A stretch of DNA of 32,923 bases from Bordetella parapertussis (lineage in GTDB: Bacteria > Pseudomonadota > Gammaproteobacteria > Burkholderiales > SG8-41): the NCBI GenBank assembly GCA_945870465.1, contig CAMBSS010000025.1:1-32923 (forward strand), read 5' to 3'. This document shows positions 8,081-16,715 of the stretch, in pieces. Below the pieces are notes generated by a model. That model saw only the letters and a program-made list of their open reading frames with translations. It was not told the DNA's origin and did no database searches. A program made the translations under genes and the position numbers. Within the stretch, counting starts at the first letter, position 1. Every line of letters starts with the position of its first letter.

Positions 8081-10081
8081 CTAGTGGTTCCCCATGCCCA
8101 TTTTTATGTAACCCGTCGGGCACACGTCGGCGCAGATATGGCAGCCGATACACAGGCTGTAATCAGTATAAACGTAGCGGCCCATCGTGGACTCCGACTT
8201 GGGCGTGCGCTTGACCGCCAGTTGCGGGCAGTAGATCACGCAGTTGTCGCATTCGAAACACATGCCGCAGCTCATGCAGCGCTTGGCCTCGGTCACCGCC
8301 TGCTGATCGTCGAGGCCCGTCATCCGCTCGGCATAATGGCCGAGCACTTCCTCGGCGGACGGACCGACGTCAGTGCGTTTTGTGCGCTCCTGGTACGGGT
8401 AATGACCGAGGAACAGCTCGTCGGACTGGCAGACTTCGGAGGCGCCGCGGTCTTCGTAATTGTGCACGGCGAATCCGCCCACCGCCTTGCCGTCAAGTGA
8501 CGTTCCGCGCACACCGCGGTCGATCTCGCGCATAGCCGCGTCGTTCACCGGCGCGAATGACGCGGGCTCGAGGTTCACTTCGCGCAGTTTGTCGAGCAGG
8601 TTGAAGTGATGAACGTCCACCTTCGGACGCTTGGCCATGTCTTTCCCGTTGAGATAACGGTCTATGCTGTCGGCGGCAAACGAGCCCTGCCCTATCACCG
8701 TGGTGAGCAGATGCGGGCGGATGATATCGCCGCATACGAAAACACCCTGCTGGTTTGGTATCTGATAAAACTTGTCGGCGACGATCAGGCCCTTGCCGTT
8801 GTCCAATGCCTCGAAGCCGGTGAAATTGCCCGACTGGCCGATGGCGGACACGATGAGGTCGGCCTCGAGATCCATCTCACTGCCCGCTTTCTCGACCGGC
8901 TTGCCGCTCGTGTAGTCGAGCTCGATTACGCGCAGTGCCTTCGCGCGTCCGGTCGCATCGTCCAGTATGACCTTGAGCGGCCGCAGGCTGCCGCGAATTT
9001 TCACGCCTTCACGCTGGGCGTCCTCGATCTCGTGCTTGGCCGCGTTCATTTGCTCGATCGGCTGCATCGAGATCAGCATCACCTCAGCGCCTTCGCGCGC
9101 CGCCATGGTGGACACGTCGTGTGCCGTATATCCCATGACGACAAACTCCGGACGCTCGCTGTCCTGCATGTTCTTGACATAGCCAAGCCGGCGCGCCACC
9201 GACACGACGTCGACCGAGGTATCGCCGCCGCCGACCACCACCACCCGCCCGGCCACCGATTGCAGCCGGCCCTGATTGAACGCCTCGAGAAACGCCACAC
9301 CGCTGATGCAGTTAGGTGCGTCCGCTCCGGGCACGGGAAGGCCGCGGCCCGACTTGCAGCCGATCGCAAACAGCACGGCGTCGTATTGCGCCTGAATGTC
9401 CCGCAGCGGAATATCGGTGCCGATGCGCGTATTAGTCTTGACCTCGACGCCCATGGCGGTGATGCGGTCGATCTCGCCGTTGAGGTGCTTGCGCGGCAGG
9501 CGGTAGCCGGGCACGCCGTACTTGGCCATACCGCCGAGTTCGGCATGGTCGTCGAAGAGCGTCACGCCATGGCCCTTCAGGCGCAATTGATAAGCTGCGG
9601 ACAGTCCGGCGGGACCGCCGCCGATGATCGCGACCCGCTTGCCGCTGTCAGGCCCCGCCTGAAAAGAAAAATTCTGCGTCAGAGCGAAATCGCCGATGTA
9701 CTGCTCGACGGCGTTGATACCGACAAAGTCTTCGACCACGTTGCGATTGCAGCCAATCTGGCAGGGCGCCGGGCACACCCGTCCCATCATCGACGGAAAA
9801 GGATTGGCCGCAGTCGAGCGGCGGAACGCATACTCCTGCATGCTCGTGCCTGCCGGCGGCTTCTCAATGCCGCGCACGATATTCAGCCAGCCGCGGATAT
9901 CCTCCCCCGACGGGCAACTTGCCTGGCAGGGCGGCGTCTTATGCACATAGGTCGGGCATTTATCCGTCGCGTCGGCGCTGAAGATCTGCTCCTGCGGCGA
10001 GCGCCATGCATGATCGCCGTCCTTGAACCTGCGGAAAGTGTGCGTGCTTTTCGCATCCGGCTTATTGGCGGGGGCTGACAT
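8081..10081 (-). CDS. dsrL: DsrL, iron-sulfur flavoprotein NAD(P)H oxidoreductase
   Basis: The 666-residue protein resembles the small subunit of glutamate synthase with added ferredoxin domains. N-terminal cysteines appear in PPCQASCPSGEDIRGW and CPAPCQIGCNRNVVE. An FAD site follows (AIIGGGPAGLSAAYQLRLKG) and an NAD(P) site (VVVVGGGDTSVDVVSVARR). The C-terminus carries two ferredoxin-like groups, CMSCGMCFECDNCVIYCP and CIGCHICADVCPTGYIK. DsrL is essential for sulfur oxidation in Allochromatium and is proposed to take electrons from rDsrAB to NAD(P)+. It marks the operon as oxidative type. It starts 2 nt after the dsrK stop. A long plus-strand open frame opposite is only a GC-codon shadow. 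Confidence 0.95.
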   Translation of the reverse strand: MSAPANKPDAKSTHTFRRFKDGDHAWRSPQEQIFSADATDKCPTYVHKTPPCQASCPSGEDIRGWLNIVRGIEKPPAGTSMQEYAFRRSTAANPFPSMMGRVCPAPCQIGCNRNVVEDFVGINAVEQYIGDFALTQNFSFQAGPDSGKRVAIIGGGPAGLSAAYQLRLKGHGVTLFDDHAELGGMAKYGVPGYRLPRKHLNGEIDRITAMGVEVKTNTRIGTDIPLRDIQAQYDAVLFAIGCKSGRGLPVPGADAPNCISGVAFLEAFNQGRLQSVAGRVVVVGGGDTSVDVVSVARRLGYVKNMQDSERPEFVVMGYTAHDVSTMAAREGAEVMLISMQPIEQMNAAKHEIEDAQREGVKIRGSLRPLKVILDDATGRAKALRVIELDYTSGKPVEKAGSEMDLEADLIVSAIGQSGNFTGFEALDNGKGLIVADKFYQIPNQQGVFVCGDIIRPHLLTTVIGQGSFAADSIDRYLNGKDMAKRPKVDVHHFNLLDKLREVNLEPASFAPVNDAAMREIDRGVRGTSLDGKAVGGFAVHNYEDRGASEVCQSDELFLGHYPYQERTKRTDVGPSAEEVLGHYAERMTGLDDQQAVTEAKRCMSCGMCFECDNCVIYCPQLAVKRTPKSESTMGRYVYTDYSLCIGCHICADVCPTGYIKMGMGNH

Positions 10082-10083
10082 AT

Positions 10084-11589
10084 CTATCTCCGGTTAAATA
10101 ATGTTTTTGCGTTTAACACGATGGCGGTGCTCACCAGGCCGTGCACGCTGCCGATCATGTCCATCGGGTGCTTGTAATATGGCAGCACCTTGGTGAACTG
10201 GCTTTTGCAGATGGCGCAGATTGCGGCCATATAATTGACGCCGTGCTCGTCGACCACCTGCTGCAGCGCCTGCATGCGCGGCAACGCGCCTTTGACGCGC
10301 AACTCGACGAGATCGTCGGTCAACAGCCCGCCGCCGCCGCCGCAACAAAAAGTGCTTTCATGTATGGTGTCCGCCGCCATGTCGTGAAACTGGTTGACGC
10401 AGGCCTTGATGATCGCGCGCGGAATCGAGAACTGCCCGCCCGGCTTGTCGCCCATGCGTGACGCGCGCGCGACATTGCACGAATCATGGAAGGTCACGAT
10501 CTTGCCGTCGTTGGCGCTCTTGTCGAACGTGATGACGCCGCGTTCGATGAGGTCGTGCGTCACCTCGCAAATGTGCTGCGGCACCGGATAAGCCGGGTCG
10601 AGAAAATCGAACGGCCCGATGAGCGTGTTCCAGAAACTGTAGGCGACGCGCCACGCGTGGCCGCACTCGCCAACCACGATGCGCCTGACGCCCAGATCGA
10701 TCGCCGCCTCGCGGATGCGCACCGCGACTTTCTGCAAATTGTCGCGATTGCCGATGAACATAGAGAAATTCGCCGCCTCCGACGCGTGCGACGACAGCGT
10801 CCACGAAATGCCGGCGGCGTGGAACACCTTGGCATAGCCGATCAGCCCGTCGATATGCGGCTCGGCGAAAAAATCCGCGCTTGGCACCACGACCAGAACC
10901 TCGGCGCCCTTCACGTCGAGCGGGAATTTAACGTCAACGCCGGTGTCCTCCTTGACGTCCTCCTCCAAGCCCTCCAGGGTATTGCGCAGCGCGGGCGCGG
11001 GAAGCCCGAGGTTATTTCCGATCTTGTGGACCTTGGCGATAATTTCGTTTGAATACTTCTGGCCGACGCCGACGGTGTCCATTATTTCGCGCGCTGCCAT
11101 CGAGATTTCGGCCGTGTCTATGCCGTACGGGCAGAAGACCGCGCAGCGGCGGCACTGGGAGCACTGGTGAAAATAACTGTACCATTCATCAAGTACCTTC
11201 TTGGTCATGTCGCGCGCGCCGACCAGCCACGGGAACAATTTTCCGGCAACCGTGTAATAACGCCGGTACACCGAACGCAGCAGATCCTGGCGCGCGACCG
11301 GCATGTTTTTCGGGTCCGCCGTGCCGAGAAAATAGTGGCACTTGTCGGTGCACGCGCCGCATTTCACGCACGTATCCAGAAATACCTGCAGCGCGCGGGA
11401 CTGCGACACTAGCGTGCCAAGTTTTTTGACCGCAACATTCTCCCAGTCCGGCACCAGCTCGCCGGGGAAACCGAGCGGCTCCTGATGAACCGCCTTGGCG
11501 AGGAAAGGTTTGCTGTGCGCCATGCTGCCTTCCTGCACCAGCGGGATCACCGGGTATTCGCGCAGCGCGGGCGTTTCAAATTCGGCCAT
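10084..11589 (-). CDS. dsrK: DsrK, HdrD-like iron-sulfur catalytic subunit
   Basis: The protein has 501 residues from the ATG at 11589 (MAEFETPALREYPV). Upstream in-frame codons overlap the end of dsrM, so this start is preferred; it lies 5 nt after the dsrM stop. Two ferredoxin-type motifs appear, CVKCGACTDKCHYF and CSQCRRCAVFCPYG. The C-terminal half has the CCG-type cysteine signature of heterodisulfide reductases, including FHDSCNVARAS, STFCCGGGGGLL and AICAICKSQF. DsrK is the cytoplasmic-side subunit of DsrMKJOP and is proposed to act on the DsrC disulfide or trisulfide. Confidence 0.95.
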   Translation of the reverse strand: MAEFETPALREYPVIPLVQEGSMAHSKPFLAKAVHQEPLGFPGELVPDWENVAVKKLGTLVSQSRALQVFLDTCVKCGACTDKCHYFLGTADPKNMPVARQDLLRSVYRRYYTVAGKLFPWLVGARDMTKKVLDEWYSYFHQCSQCRRCAVFCPYGIDTAEISMAAREIMDTVGVGQKYSNEIIAKVHKIGNNLGLPAPALRNTLEGLEEDVKEDTGVDVKFPLDVKGAEVLVVVPSADFFAEPHIDGLIGYAKVFHAAGISWTLSSHASEAANFSMFIGNRDNLQKVAVRIREAAIDLGVRRIVVGECGHAWRVAYSFWNTLIGPFDFLDPAYPVPQHICEVTHDLIERGVITFDKSANDGKIVTFHDSCNVARASRMGDKPGGQFSIPRAIIKACVNQFHDMAADTIHESTFCCGGGGGLLTDDLVELRVKGALPRMQALQQVVDEHGVNYMAAICAICKSQFTKVLPYYKHPMDMIGSVHGLVSTAIVLNAKTLFNRR

Positions 11590-11594
11590 AGCGA

Positions 11595-12341
11595 TTACCG
11601 CGCGCGGGCGCCAGCATTGTCGATCCGCGCAGTCCACCCCGCCACATGGCGGTGCTCGCGCGGATTATCGACTTGATTGCGCGTCGGGCTGAAGAAGACA
11701 CCCGGTGCGTGCAGCAGCTTGCTCATGGGAAACACGATCATGAGTGTGGCGACCAGCGAGAGATGAACCAACAGCGCGGGATCCGCCGGCAGCGGCTGCC
11801 AGTCGAAGACCATAAGCCCGAGAAAAAACGCCTTGAGCGACACGATGTCGGTGTGCGCGACATATTTCATGGCAAGCCCGCTCGCTGCAATCGCAACCAG
11901 GAGGGCGAGCATCAAATGATCCGAGGGACTGCTGATGTAGCGAACGCGGTCGACCAGGAACCGGCGCGCCCACAACCCGCCGAGGCCGGCCAGCATGGCG
12001 AAGCCGGCGTAGATGCCCCACGGCTGGATGAGCGCCACCCAGTTCCACACCGGTTCGGTGAAATAGCGCAGATGGCGCAAGACCACGAGCAACAGCGCGA
12101 AGTGAAAAATCCAGCCAAAGAGCCAGATCCACTTATTGGCCTTGAACAGACTCTCGAACAACGTGACTTCTTTCACCATGCGCAGCATGACGCCCGCGTG
12201 CGTCGTGGGCGCGGGTGTGACCGGTATTTTCAGCGGCTGAGGTGTGTGCGCGTACAACCAGACGTGATAGGCGACGCCGCCGGCCAGGATCGCAGCAGCC
12301 GTGTAGAACAGGATCGCGAAGAAGAGGGTCAGCACCGGCAT
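11595..12341 (-). CDS. dsrM: DsrM, NarI-like membrane cytochrome b subunit
   Basis: The 248-residue protein has about five to six membrane segments. The first is at residues 3-30, followed by WIWLFGWIFHFALLLVVLRH, which contains candidate heme-b histidines. Other candidates are in SPSDHLMLALL and LLVHLSLVATLMIVFP. It matches the NarI/HdrE-like cytochrome b family and forms the membrane module with DsrK. There is a 51-nt gap to dsrC upstream and 5 nt to dsrK downstream. It shows no sign of damage. Confidence 0.94.
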   Translation of the reverse strand: MPVLTLFFAILFYTAAAILAGGVAYHVWLYAHTPQPLKIPVTPAPTTHAGVMLRMVKEVTLFESLFKANKWIWLFGWIFHFALLLVVLRHLRYFTEPVWNWVALIQPWGIYAGFAMLAGLGGLWARRFLVDRVRYISSPSDHLMLALLVAIAASGLAMKYVAHTDIVSLKAFFLGLMVFDWQPLPADPALLVHLSLVATLMIVFPMSKLLHAPGVFFSPTRNQVDNPREHRHVAGWTARIDNAGARAR

Positions 12342-12392
12342 GACTTCGATTGCGACGAGACGGCGGCCTGCCGCCGGCGCGCGGCATTAACG

Positions 12393-12725
12393 CTAGACAC
12401 AACCGGTCGGCTTGGGCAGGCCCGCGTACTTGCATGCCTGCTTGGCGGGGCCGTAGGGGAACAGCTCATAGAGATATTTGCTGTTGCCCTTGTCCGGACC
12501 CAGTTTCTTGCCGATCGCCTTGGTCAGCACGCGCACCGCCGGAGCAATCTGATACTCCTCGTAGTACTCGCGCAGGAAGTTGATCACCTGCCAGTGGTTC
12601 TCTCCCAGTTCGCAGCCTTCGATGCGCGCCATCTCCTGGCCCACGTCCTCGTTCCAATCGGTGCGGCTGGCAAGATAACCCTCTTCATCGGTCTCGATCG
12701 TTTTTTCGTTCACTACGATTGGCAT
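12393..12725 (-). CDS. dsrC: DsrC, sulfur-carrier substrate protein (two-cysteine form)
   Basis: The 110-residue protein is a canonical DsrC. It has the N-terminal motif NEKTIETDEEGYL and the C-terminal arm LFPYGPAKQACKYAGLPKP followed by TGCV, with Cys98 and Cys109 eleven residues apart as required for the intramolecular disulfide and trisulfide chemistry. It receives sulfur from the DsrEFH relay and presents it to DsrAB; DsrMKJOP is thought to re-oxidise or reduce it. AAGGAG lies eight nucleotides before the ATG. It sits between dsrH and dsrM in canonical order. Two more dsrC-like genes in this window have altered cysteine patterns. Confidence 0.97.
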   Translation of the reverse strand: MPIVVNEKTIETDEEGYLASRTDWNEDVGQEMARIEGCELGENHWQVINFLREYYEEYQIAPAVRVLTKAIGKKLGPDKGNSKYLYELFPYGPAKQACKYAGLPKPTGCV

Positions 12726-12781
12726 GCTGTAATCTCCTTATGGATTTCAAATGACGCGGCGAAGCGCGCGCGCCTGCAAAG

Positions 12782-13087
12782 TCAAAGCCATGATTGCACC
12801 GTGGCGTGGCCGGTCACCAGGTCTACAAAACCGCCGTAGTCCACGAGCTGCACGCCTTCCATCACCGCATCCTGCATGCCTCTCGCCTCCAGATCGGGGC
12901 GCAGCGCGTAGATCTTCATCTGGCCGAGCGCCGCCTTGACCTTCGATTCCGCGATATTGCCGCGCGTCACCGCGTAGACGCCGTCCTCGATCAGCAGAAC
13001 CGCACTGCCGTCGCGGCCGAAGCGCAGGCAGCTGTCGAGCGCATTTCTTTCAAACGGGGATTTGTTAACGATATGCAGCATGCTCAT
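12782..13087 (-). CDS. dsrH: DsrH, sulfurtransferase complex subunit
   Basis: The 101-residue protein follows the DsrH/TusB family from end to end, with MSMLHIVNKSPFERNALDSC at the start, placing the conserved cysteine at position 20, then VLLIEDGVYAV and LVDYGGFVDL. DsrH forms the α2β2γ2 DsrEFH heterohexamer that transfers sulfur to DsrC. The gene starts 2 nt after the dsrF stop. Confidence 0.95.
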   Translation of the reverse strand: MSMLHIVNKSPFERNALDSCLRFGRDGSAVLLIEDGVYAVTRGNIAESKVKAALGQMKIYALRPDLEARGMQDAVMEGVQLVDYGGFVDLVTGHATVQSWL

Positions 13088-13089
13088 CC

Positions 13090-13470
13090 TCAGAAACTGA
13101 TCACGACATCCTGTGCGTCCATCAACTCGGCCATTTGCGCCGCGTTGAGCACCTCAACCGGCACCAGCAGGTTGTCCGCGGTCAGGCCGCGTGCAGCGAG
13201 CGAATCCGCGTCGACATACAGCTTTTCGATGTCGTAACCGTCGAGCGCGCGGTAGGCCGGCGAAAAATTTTTCACCTCAATCGCCTTGGTCTGCTGGCCC
13301 TTGACCAGTTCATAGACGCCGTCGTCGAGAAATACCATGCTGACGTCCTGATCGAACGCCGCGCTGATCAGCACCACTTCCAGCGCCTCGAGCGCATAGA
13401 CCGTGCCATAAGGCGCCCTGCGATTGACGAACATGAACTTCTTGATCGTGCCGGAAGATGCTTCCTGCAT
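13090..13470 (-). CDS. dsrF: DsrF, sulfurtransferase complex subunit
   Basis: The 126-residue protein matches the DsrF/TusC family: KKFMFVNRRAPYGTVYALEA, LFLDDG-type strand MVFLDDGVYELVKGQ, and VKNFSPAYRALDGYD. The start at 13470 (MQEASSGTIKK) is preferred because GGAGG lies at proper distance before it and the short leader matches known DsrF. An ATG at 13497 would add nine residues and also clears dsrE. DsrF has no active-site cysteine of its own and is structural in the DsrEFH complex. The C-terminal region is about ten residues shorter than that of Allochromatium as I remember it. Confidence 0.94.
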   Translation of the reverse strand: MQEASSGTIKKFMFVNRRAPYGTVYALEALEVVLISAAFDQDVSMVFLDDGVYELVKGQQTKAIEVKNFSPAYRALDGYDIEKLYVDADSLAARGLTADNLLVPVEVLNAAQMAELMDAQDVVISF

Positions 13471-13509
13471 GTCGCCGCCCTCCGTCATCTCATTCATAAC
13501 GCATTCCCG

Positions 13510-13869
13510 TCAGTCGCCGAAGACCACCAGGCGGTCGGCCTCGATGCCCGTCTCCACCAGCTGGCCGAGGCCGGAAATGCGAAAGCCCTTGGCCAGTATC
13601 TCGTCCTTGATGCCGCGGCGCAGCGCAGCGGCCACGCACACAACCAGATCAATGCCGTGCTGTTCCGCAAGTTTCGACCAGCGGTTCACGATATGGCGGT
13701 CGTCCTGCGGCGGCTCGGTCAGGCGGTTCGCGTTGTTGACCCCGTCGTGGTAGAAAAACACGCGGTGAATCTGGTGCCCCTTCTGCAGCGCCGCCGTGAC
13801 GAATTGGAAGGCGGTATCCGACGCCTGGTGGGTGTACGGCCCTTCGTTAACCAGTATGCCTAACTTCAT
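13510..13869 (-). CDS. dsrE: DsrE, sulfurtransferase active subunit
   Basis: The 119-residue protein shows the DsrE/TusD signature: NEGPYTHQASDTAFQF, RVFFYHDGVNNANRLT, DDRHIVNRWSKLAEQHG. The active cysteine lies in DLVVCVAAALRRG, and the end reads FRISGLGQLVETGIEADRLV. The cysteine accepts persulfide sulfur before transfer to DsrC. Compared with the 130-residue Allochromatium protein it lacks about ten residues just before FRISGLG, a surface loop. It follows dsrB by 81 nt and precedes dsrF by 12 or 39 nt, depending on the dsrF start. Confidence 0.95.
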   Translation of the reverse strand: MKLGILVNEGPYTHQASDTAFQFVTAALQKGHQIHRVFFYHDGVNNANRLTEPPQDDRHIVNRWSKLAEQHGIDLVVCVAAALRRGIKDEILAKGFRISGLGQLVETGIEADRLVVFGD

Positions 13870-13950
13870 ACGCCGACCCGCGCTTCCTCTATGTCATATT
13901 CAAAACGTATCCAGCCACAACGCGCCAGTCGCGTCGCATCAGCCCGCACA

Positions 13951-15048
13951 TCAAAACCTGATATGCGTCGAGGCATTCAGGCTGTTGCGCGCGCCGCGCC
14001 AGTTATCGATGTGAAACTTGGTAAATGGCAGCTCGGTGAGTTCGAAAAACCGCGGCCAGCCTATGCGTTCGACCCAATCGCCGACGCGCTCAAAGTCCTT
14101 GGCGTCTTTCTTGTAGACGGCCAGTATCTTCTTCACGATTGCGGCGGCTTCCGGCCAGCGCGGCGGGTTGTTGGGGATGCCGGCCGCCACCAGTTTGTGG
14201 AACATGGGCTTGGAGCGCGCATTGGAATTCTTGCCGCCTACCCAGATCGCGAGTTTGGAGTGGTCGGCGTCGTTGATCTGCATCGGCGGGCACGGCGGAT
14301 AGCACGCGCCGCAGCAGATGCATTTCTTCTCGTCGACCTCAAGCGAGGGCTTGCCATTCACGATCGCCGGGCGGATCGCCGCGACCGGGCAGCGTGCGAC
14401 CACCGACGGGCGCTCGCACACATTAGCGACCAGATCGTGGTTGATCTTGGGCGGCTTGGTGTACTGCACGTTGATCGCGATGTCGCCCTGGCCGCCGCAG
14501 TTGATCTGGCAGCACGATGTCGTAATGTGCACGCGGTTGGGCATTTCCTCCCTGACAAACTCGGTGTGCAGTTCATCCATCAGCGCCTTGACGACGCCGG
14601 AAGCGTCGGTGCCGGGAATGTCGCAGTGCAGCCAGCCCTGGGTATGCGAAATCATCGTCACCGAGTTGCCGGTGCCGCCGACCGGGTAGCCGGCCGCTTC
14701 GATGGCCTTGATCAGCGGCGCGACCTTTTCCCACTTGGAGACCATCACCTCCATGTTGGAGCGGATGGTGAAGCGCACATGACCTTCGCCATACTCGTCG
14801 ATGATGTCGCACAGCAGATTAATCTCGTAGGGGCCGAGCTGGCGCTGGGTGCCGAGACGGACGGTCCAGATCTCGTCGCCCGAGTGCGCCACGTGATGCA
14901 GCACGCCAGGACGCGGACGGTCGTGATATTTCCAGTTGCCGAAATTCTTGATCATCAGCGGATGCATGTACTGCATGCCGTCCGGGCAGCCGCTTTCGAT
15001 CGGCGTGCGCATTTTCATCTTTGCCACTGGCTGTGCTTGTTGATTCAT
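13951..15048 (-). CDS. dsrB: DsrB, dissimilatory sulfite reductase beta subunit
   Basis: The protein has 365 residues from the ATG at 15048 (MNQQAQPVAKMKMRT), which has GCGGAGGTAAAG directly upstream; the longer open frame would overlap dsrA. Siroheme/4Fe-4S binding is shown by ITTSCCQINCGGQGD. A ferredoxin domain is inserted, with ARCPVAAIRP and KKCICCGACYPPCPPMQI. With DsrA it forms the cytoplasmic α2β2 enzyme that, in this reverse-acting pathway, oxidises sulfur carried on DsrC to sulfite. The 29-nt spacing from dsrA implies one transcript. Confidence 0.97.
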   Translation of the reverse strand: MNQQAQPVAKMKMRTPIESGCPDGMQYMHPLMIKNFGNWKYHDRPRPGVLHHVAHSGDEIWTVRLGTQRQLGPYEINLLCDIIDEYGEGHVRFTIRSNMEVMVSKWEKVAPLIKAIEAAGYPVGGTGNSVTMISHTQGWLHCDIPGTDASGVVKALMDELHTEFVREEMPNRVHITTSCCQINCGGQGDIAINVQYTKPPKINHDLVANVCERPSVVARCPVAAIRPAIVNGKPSLEVDEKKCICCGACYPPCPPMQINDADHSKLAIWVGGKNSNARSKPMFHKLVAAGIPNNPPRWPEAAAIVKKILAVYKKDAKDFERVGDWVERIGWPRFFELTELPFTKFHIDNWRGARNSLNASTHIRF

Positions 15049-15077
15049 CTTTACCTCCGCGAAAACCCGGCAGCCAC

Positions 15078-16379
15078 TCAGGCGGTCGCCGGCTGCTTGC
15101 GCTGCATCCACTTCGCGGCCTCCTGGTCCCACTCGTCCAAACGGACGTAGGAACTGGTGCGCGGGTGGCTGATCATATTCGGATCGACGTCAACGCCGAT
15201 GCCCTCGAGGAAGGTCACCAGGCCGATGCGCTCAATCATCTCGCCGCAGCGTTCGTGCTCGAGGCCGTTCTCCGCCCAGTAGTCGATGACCGCGGCGGCC
15301 AGCTCGCGCAGCTTCTCGTAGTCCTCGTCGCTATCGAGCTTCATGAAAGGCACGATCACGGTGCCCATGGTGTCGCCGATCTTGAGGGTTCGCTTGCCGC
15401 CGATCAACAAGGTGATGCCCTTGTCCTTGCCGGGCGACAACGCCTTGGTCATGACGTTGATGCAATGCATGCAGCGCACGCAGTTGCGGTTGTCGATCGC
15501 GAGCGTGTCGTCGTCGTTCAACGACAGCGCCTTGGTCGGGCAACGCGCGATCACGTTGTCGATGGTGTACTTGCGGCCGTGGCTCTCGACGTAGGCCTTA
15601 ACTTCCTTCTGATCGACCTGGATGTCGTCGCGCCAGGTGCCGATCACGGCAAAGTCGGCGCGCTGGATGGAGCTCATGCAGTCGTTGGGGCACCCCGACA
15701 CCTTGAATTTGAATTTGTACGGCAGCGCCGGACGATGCATGTCGTCTATGAAGTTGTTGACCAGCGTGCGGTGGATCTTCATCTCGTTGCAATTCGACTG
15801 CTCGCAACGCGCCGAGCCCACGCAGGACATGGCCGTGCGCACGCAGGGGCCGGCGCCGCCGAGGTCGAAACCGTATTCGTTGATTTCGTCGAAAAAATGC
15901 TGCGTGTTCTCGCTGGTAGCGCCGATGAACATGATGTTGCCGGTCTGGCCGTGAAACGCGATGAGCCCCGAGCCCCACTTGTTCCACGAATTCGAGAGCT
16001 GGCGCAGCATCTTCGTGGTGTAATGATTGCCGGCGGGCGGCTGCACGCGCAGGGTGTGAAACTCTTTGGACTCGGGAAACATGGCGGCGACTTCCGAGAA
16101 GCGCGGAATGATCCCGCCGCCGTAACCGAATACCGACACCGTGCCGCCCTTCCAGTAGCCCAGGCGCGTCTTGTATGAATGCTCCAACTGGCCGAGTAGA
16201 TCGACCATCATGTTGTTGCCGTGGGCGAGACGCTTCAATCCGGTGACGAAGCTCGGCCACGGGCCGTCCTCGAGCTGGTCGAGCATGGGCGTCTGGTGGA
16301 ACGGCTTGGTGGATTTTTTCTCGTGCGGGAGATAACTGCTATGGCGTTCAGGAACTACCGGCTTCGGCCGCTCGGACAT
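15078..16379 (-). CDS. dsrA: DsrA, dissimilatory sulfite reductase alpha subunit
   Basis: The 433-residue protein carries the siroheme/4Fe-4S ligand pattern Cx5C…Cx3C: Cys186 and Cys192 in SCVGSARCEQSNCNE, Cys230 and Cys234 in VSGCPNDCMSS. The ferredoxin domain follows, with Cys280 in ARCPTKALSL and Cys300, Cys303 and Cys306 in NCVRCMHCINVMTKA. It is the catalytic subunit of the oxidative Dsr reaction. It is the first gene of the operon. An unusually strong ribosome binding site, AGGAGGAG, precedes the ATG by five nucleotides, which suits a highly expressed enzyme. All key residues are present. Confidence 0.97.
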   Translation of the reverse strand: MSERPKPVVPERHSSYLPHEKKSTKPFHQTPMLDQLEDGPWPSFVTGLKRLAHGNNMMVDLLGQLEHSYKTRLGYWKGGTVSVFGYGGGIIPRFSEVAAMFPESKEFHTLRVQPPAGNHYTTKMLRQLSNSWNKWGSGLIAFHGQTGNIMFIGATSENTQHFFDEINEYGFDLGGAGPCVRTAMSCVGSARCEQSNCNEMKIHRTLVNNFIDDMHRPALPYKFKFKVSGCPNDCMSSIQRADFAVIGTWRDDIQVDQKEVKAYVESHGRKYTIDNVIARCPTKALSLNDDDTLAIDNRNCVRCMHCINVMTKALSPGKDKGITLLIGGKRTLKIGDTMGTVIVPFMKLDSDEDYEKLRELAAAVIDYWAENGLEHERCGEMIERIGLVTFLEGIGVDVDPNMISHPRTSSYVRLDEWDQEAAKWMQRKQPATA

Positions 16380-16392
16380 GGGATCTCCTCCT
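16380..16392 (-). promoter_or_regulatory. Strong ribosome binding site of dsrA
   Basis: Read on the minus strand, ACAGGAGGAGATCCC precedes the dsrA ATG. The AGGAGGAG core is close to a perfect Shine-Dalgarno match and settles the dsrA start. Confidence 0.75.
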
Positions 16393-16715
16393 GTAAAACT
16401 CGTCTAAAACCAACTGTCACGGTACTGTTTCGCAAGTCTAATGGCAGCCACGCGATCAATTCGCGGTTATTGGGGATAGAGGCCCCGCAAAGACACCCCC
16501 CATTAGGAATAGATCCATCGCGGGGACGCATGAAAACCGGCATTAGAACATGAGCTTATTGAATACGCGGCACGCCGCGAACCGCGTCAGCGCGGTGCCC
16601 GGCCGGTATCGCGGCCGATTCAATAACTGCGCACAATCTAGTACATTCTTGCTGGCGCACAAAAATCAATCGTCGCGCGCGAGCTAATACTGATGCACAT
16701 GCGAGTGACCCAGAC
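16393..16715. promoter_or_regulatory. Divergent intergenic control region between dsrA and the TauD-like gene
   Basis: About 320 nt separate the two divergent genes, and both promoters must lie here. I see no convincing sigma-70 hexamer pair. The notable content is a structured block at 16556-16626, listed separately. Confidence 0.55.
16556..16626. repeat. Nine-bp inverted repeat enclosing three GC stem-loops
   Basis: TTATTGAAT at 16556-16564 is matched exactly by its reverse complement ATTCAATAA at 16618-16626. Inside the 53-nt interval are further hairpins: GCGGC/GCCGC near 16567-16579, a perfect six-bp stem ACCGCG-TCAG-CGCGGT at 16581-16596, and CGGCCG repeated around GTATCG near 16600-16617. 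It could be a double operator, a cruciform, or a folded leader RNA of the dsr transcript. Confidence 0.55.

Noticed and set aside
8606..10078. A 490-codon open frame on the plus strand opposite dsrL
   Set aside because: It exactly overlies dsrL, which has all its cofactor motifs. The plus-strand product is rich in His, Arg and Ala in the manner of GC-rich antisense shadows and shows no domain.
11646..12839. A long plus-strand frame over dsrM, dsrC and dsrH
   Set aside because: It crosses three well-identified minus-strand genes and their gaps, has no start signal, and its composition is that of a reverse-strand shadow.
13891..15150. A long plus-strand frame opposite dsrB
   Set aside because: DsrB is certain from its siroheme and ferredoxin cysteines, and the antisense product has no family pattern.
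15021..16178. A 385-codon plus-strand frame opposite dsrA
   Set aside because: Its span is inside dsrA, with no ribosome binding site and repetitive Val/Asp/His composition expected from the antisense of GC-rich coding DNA.
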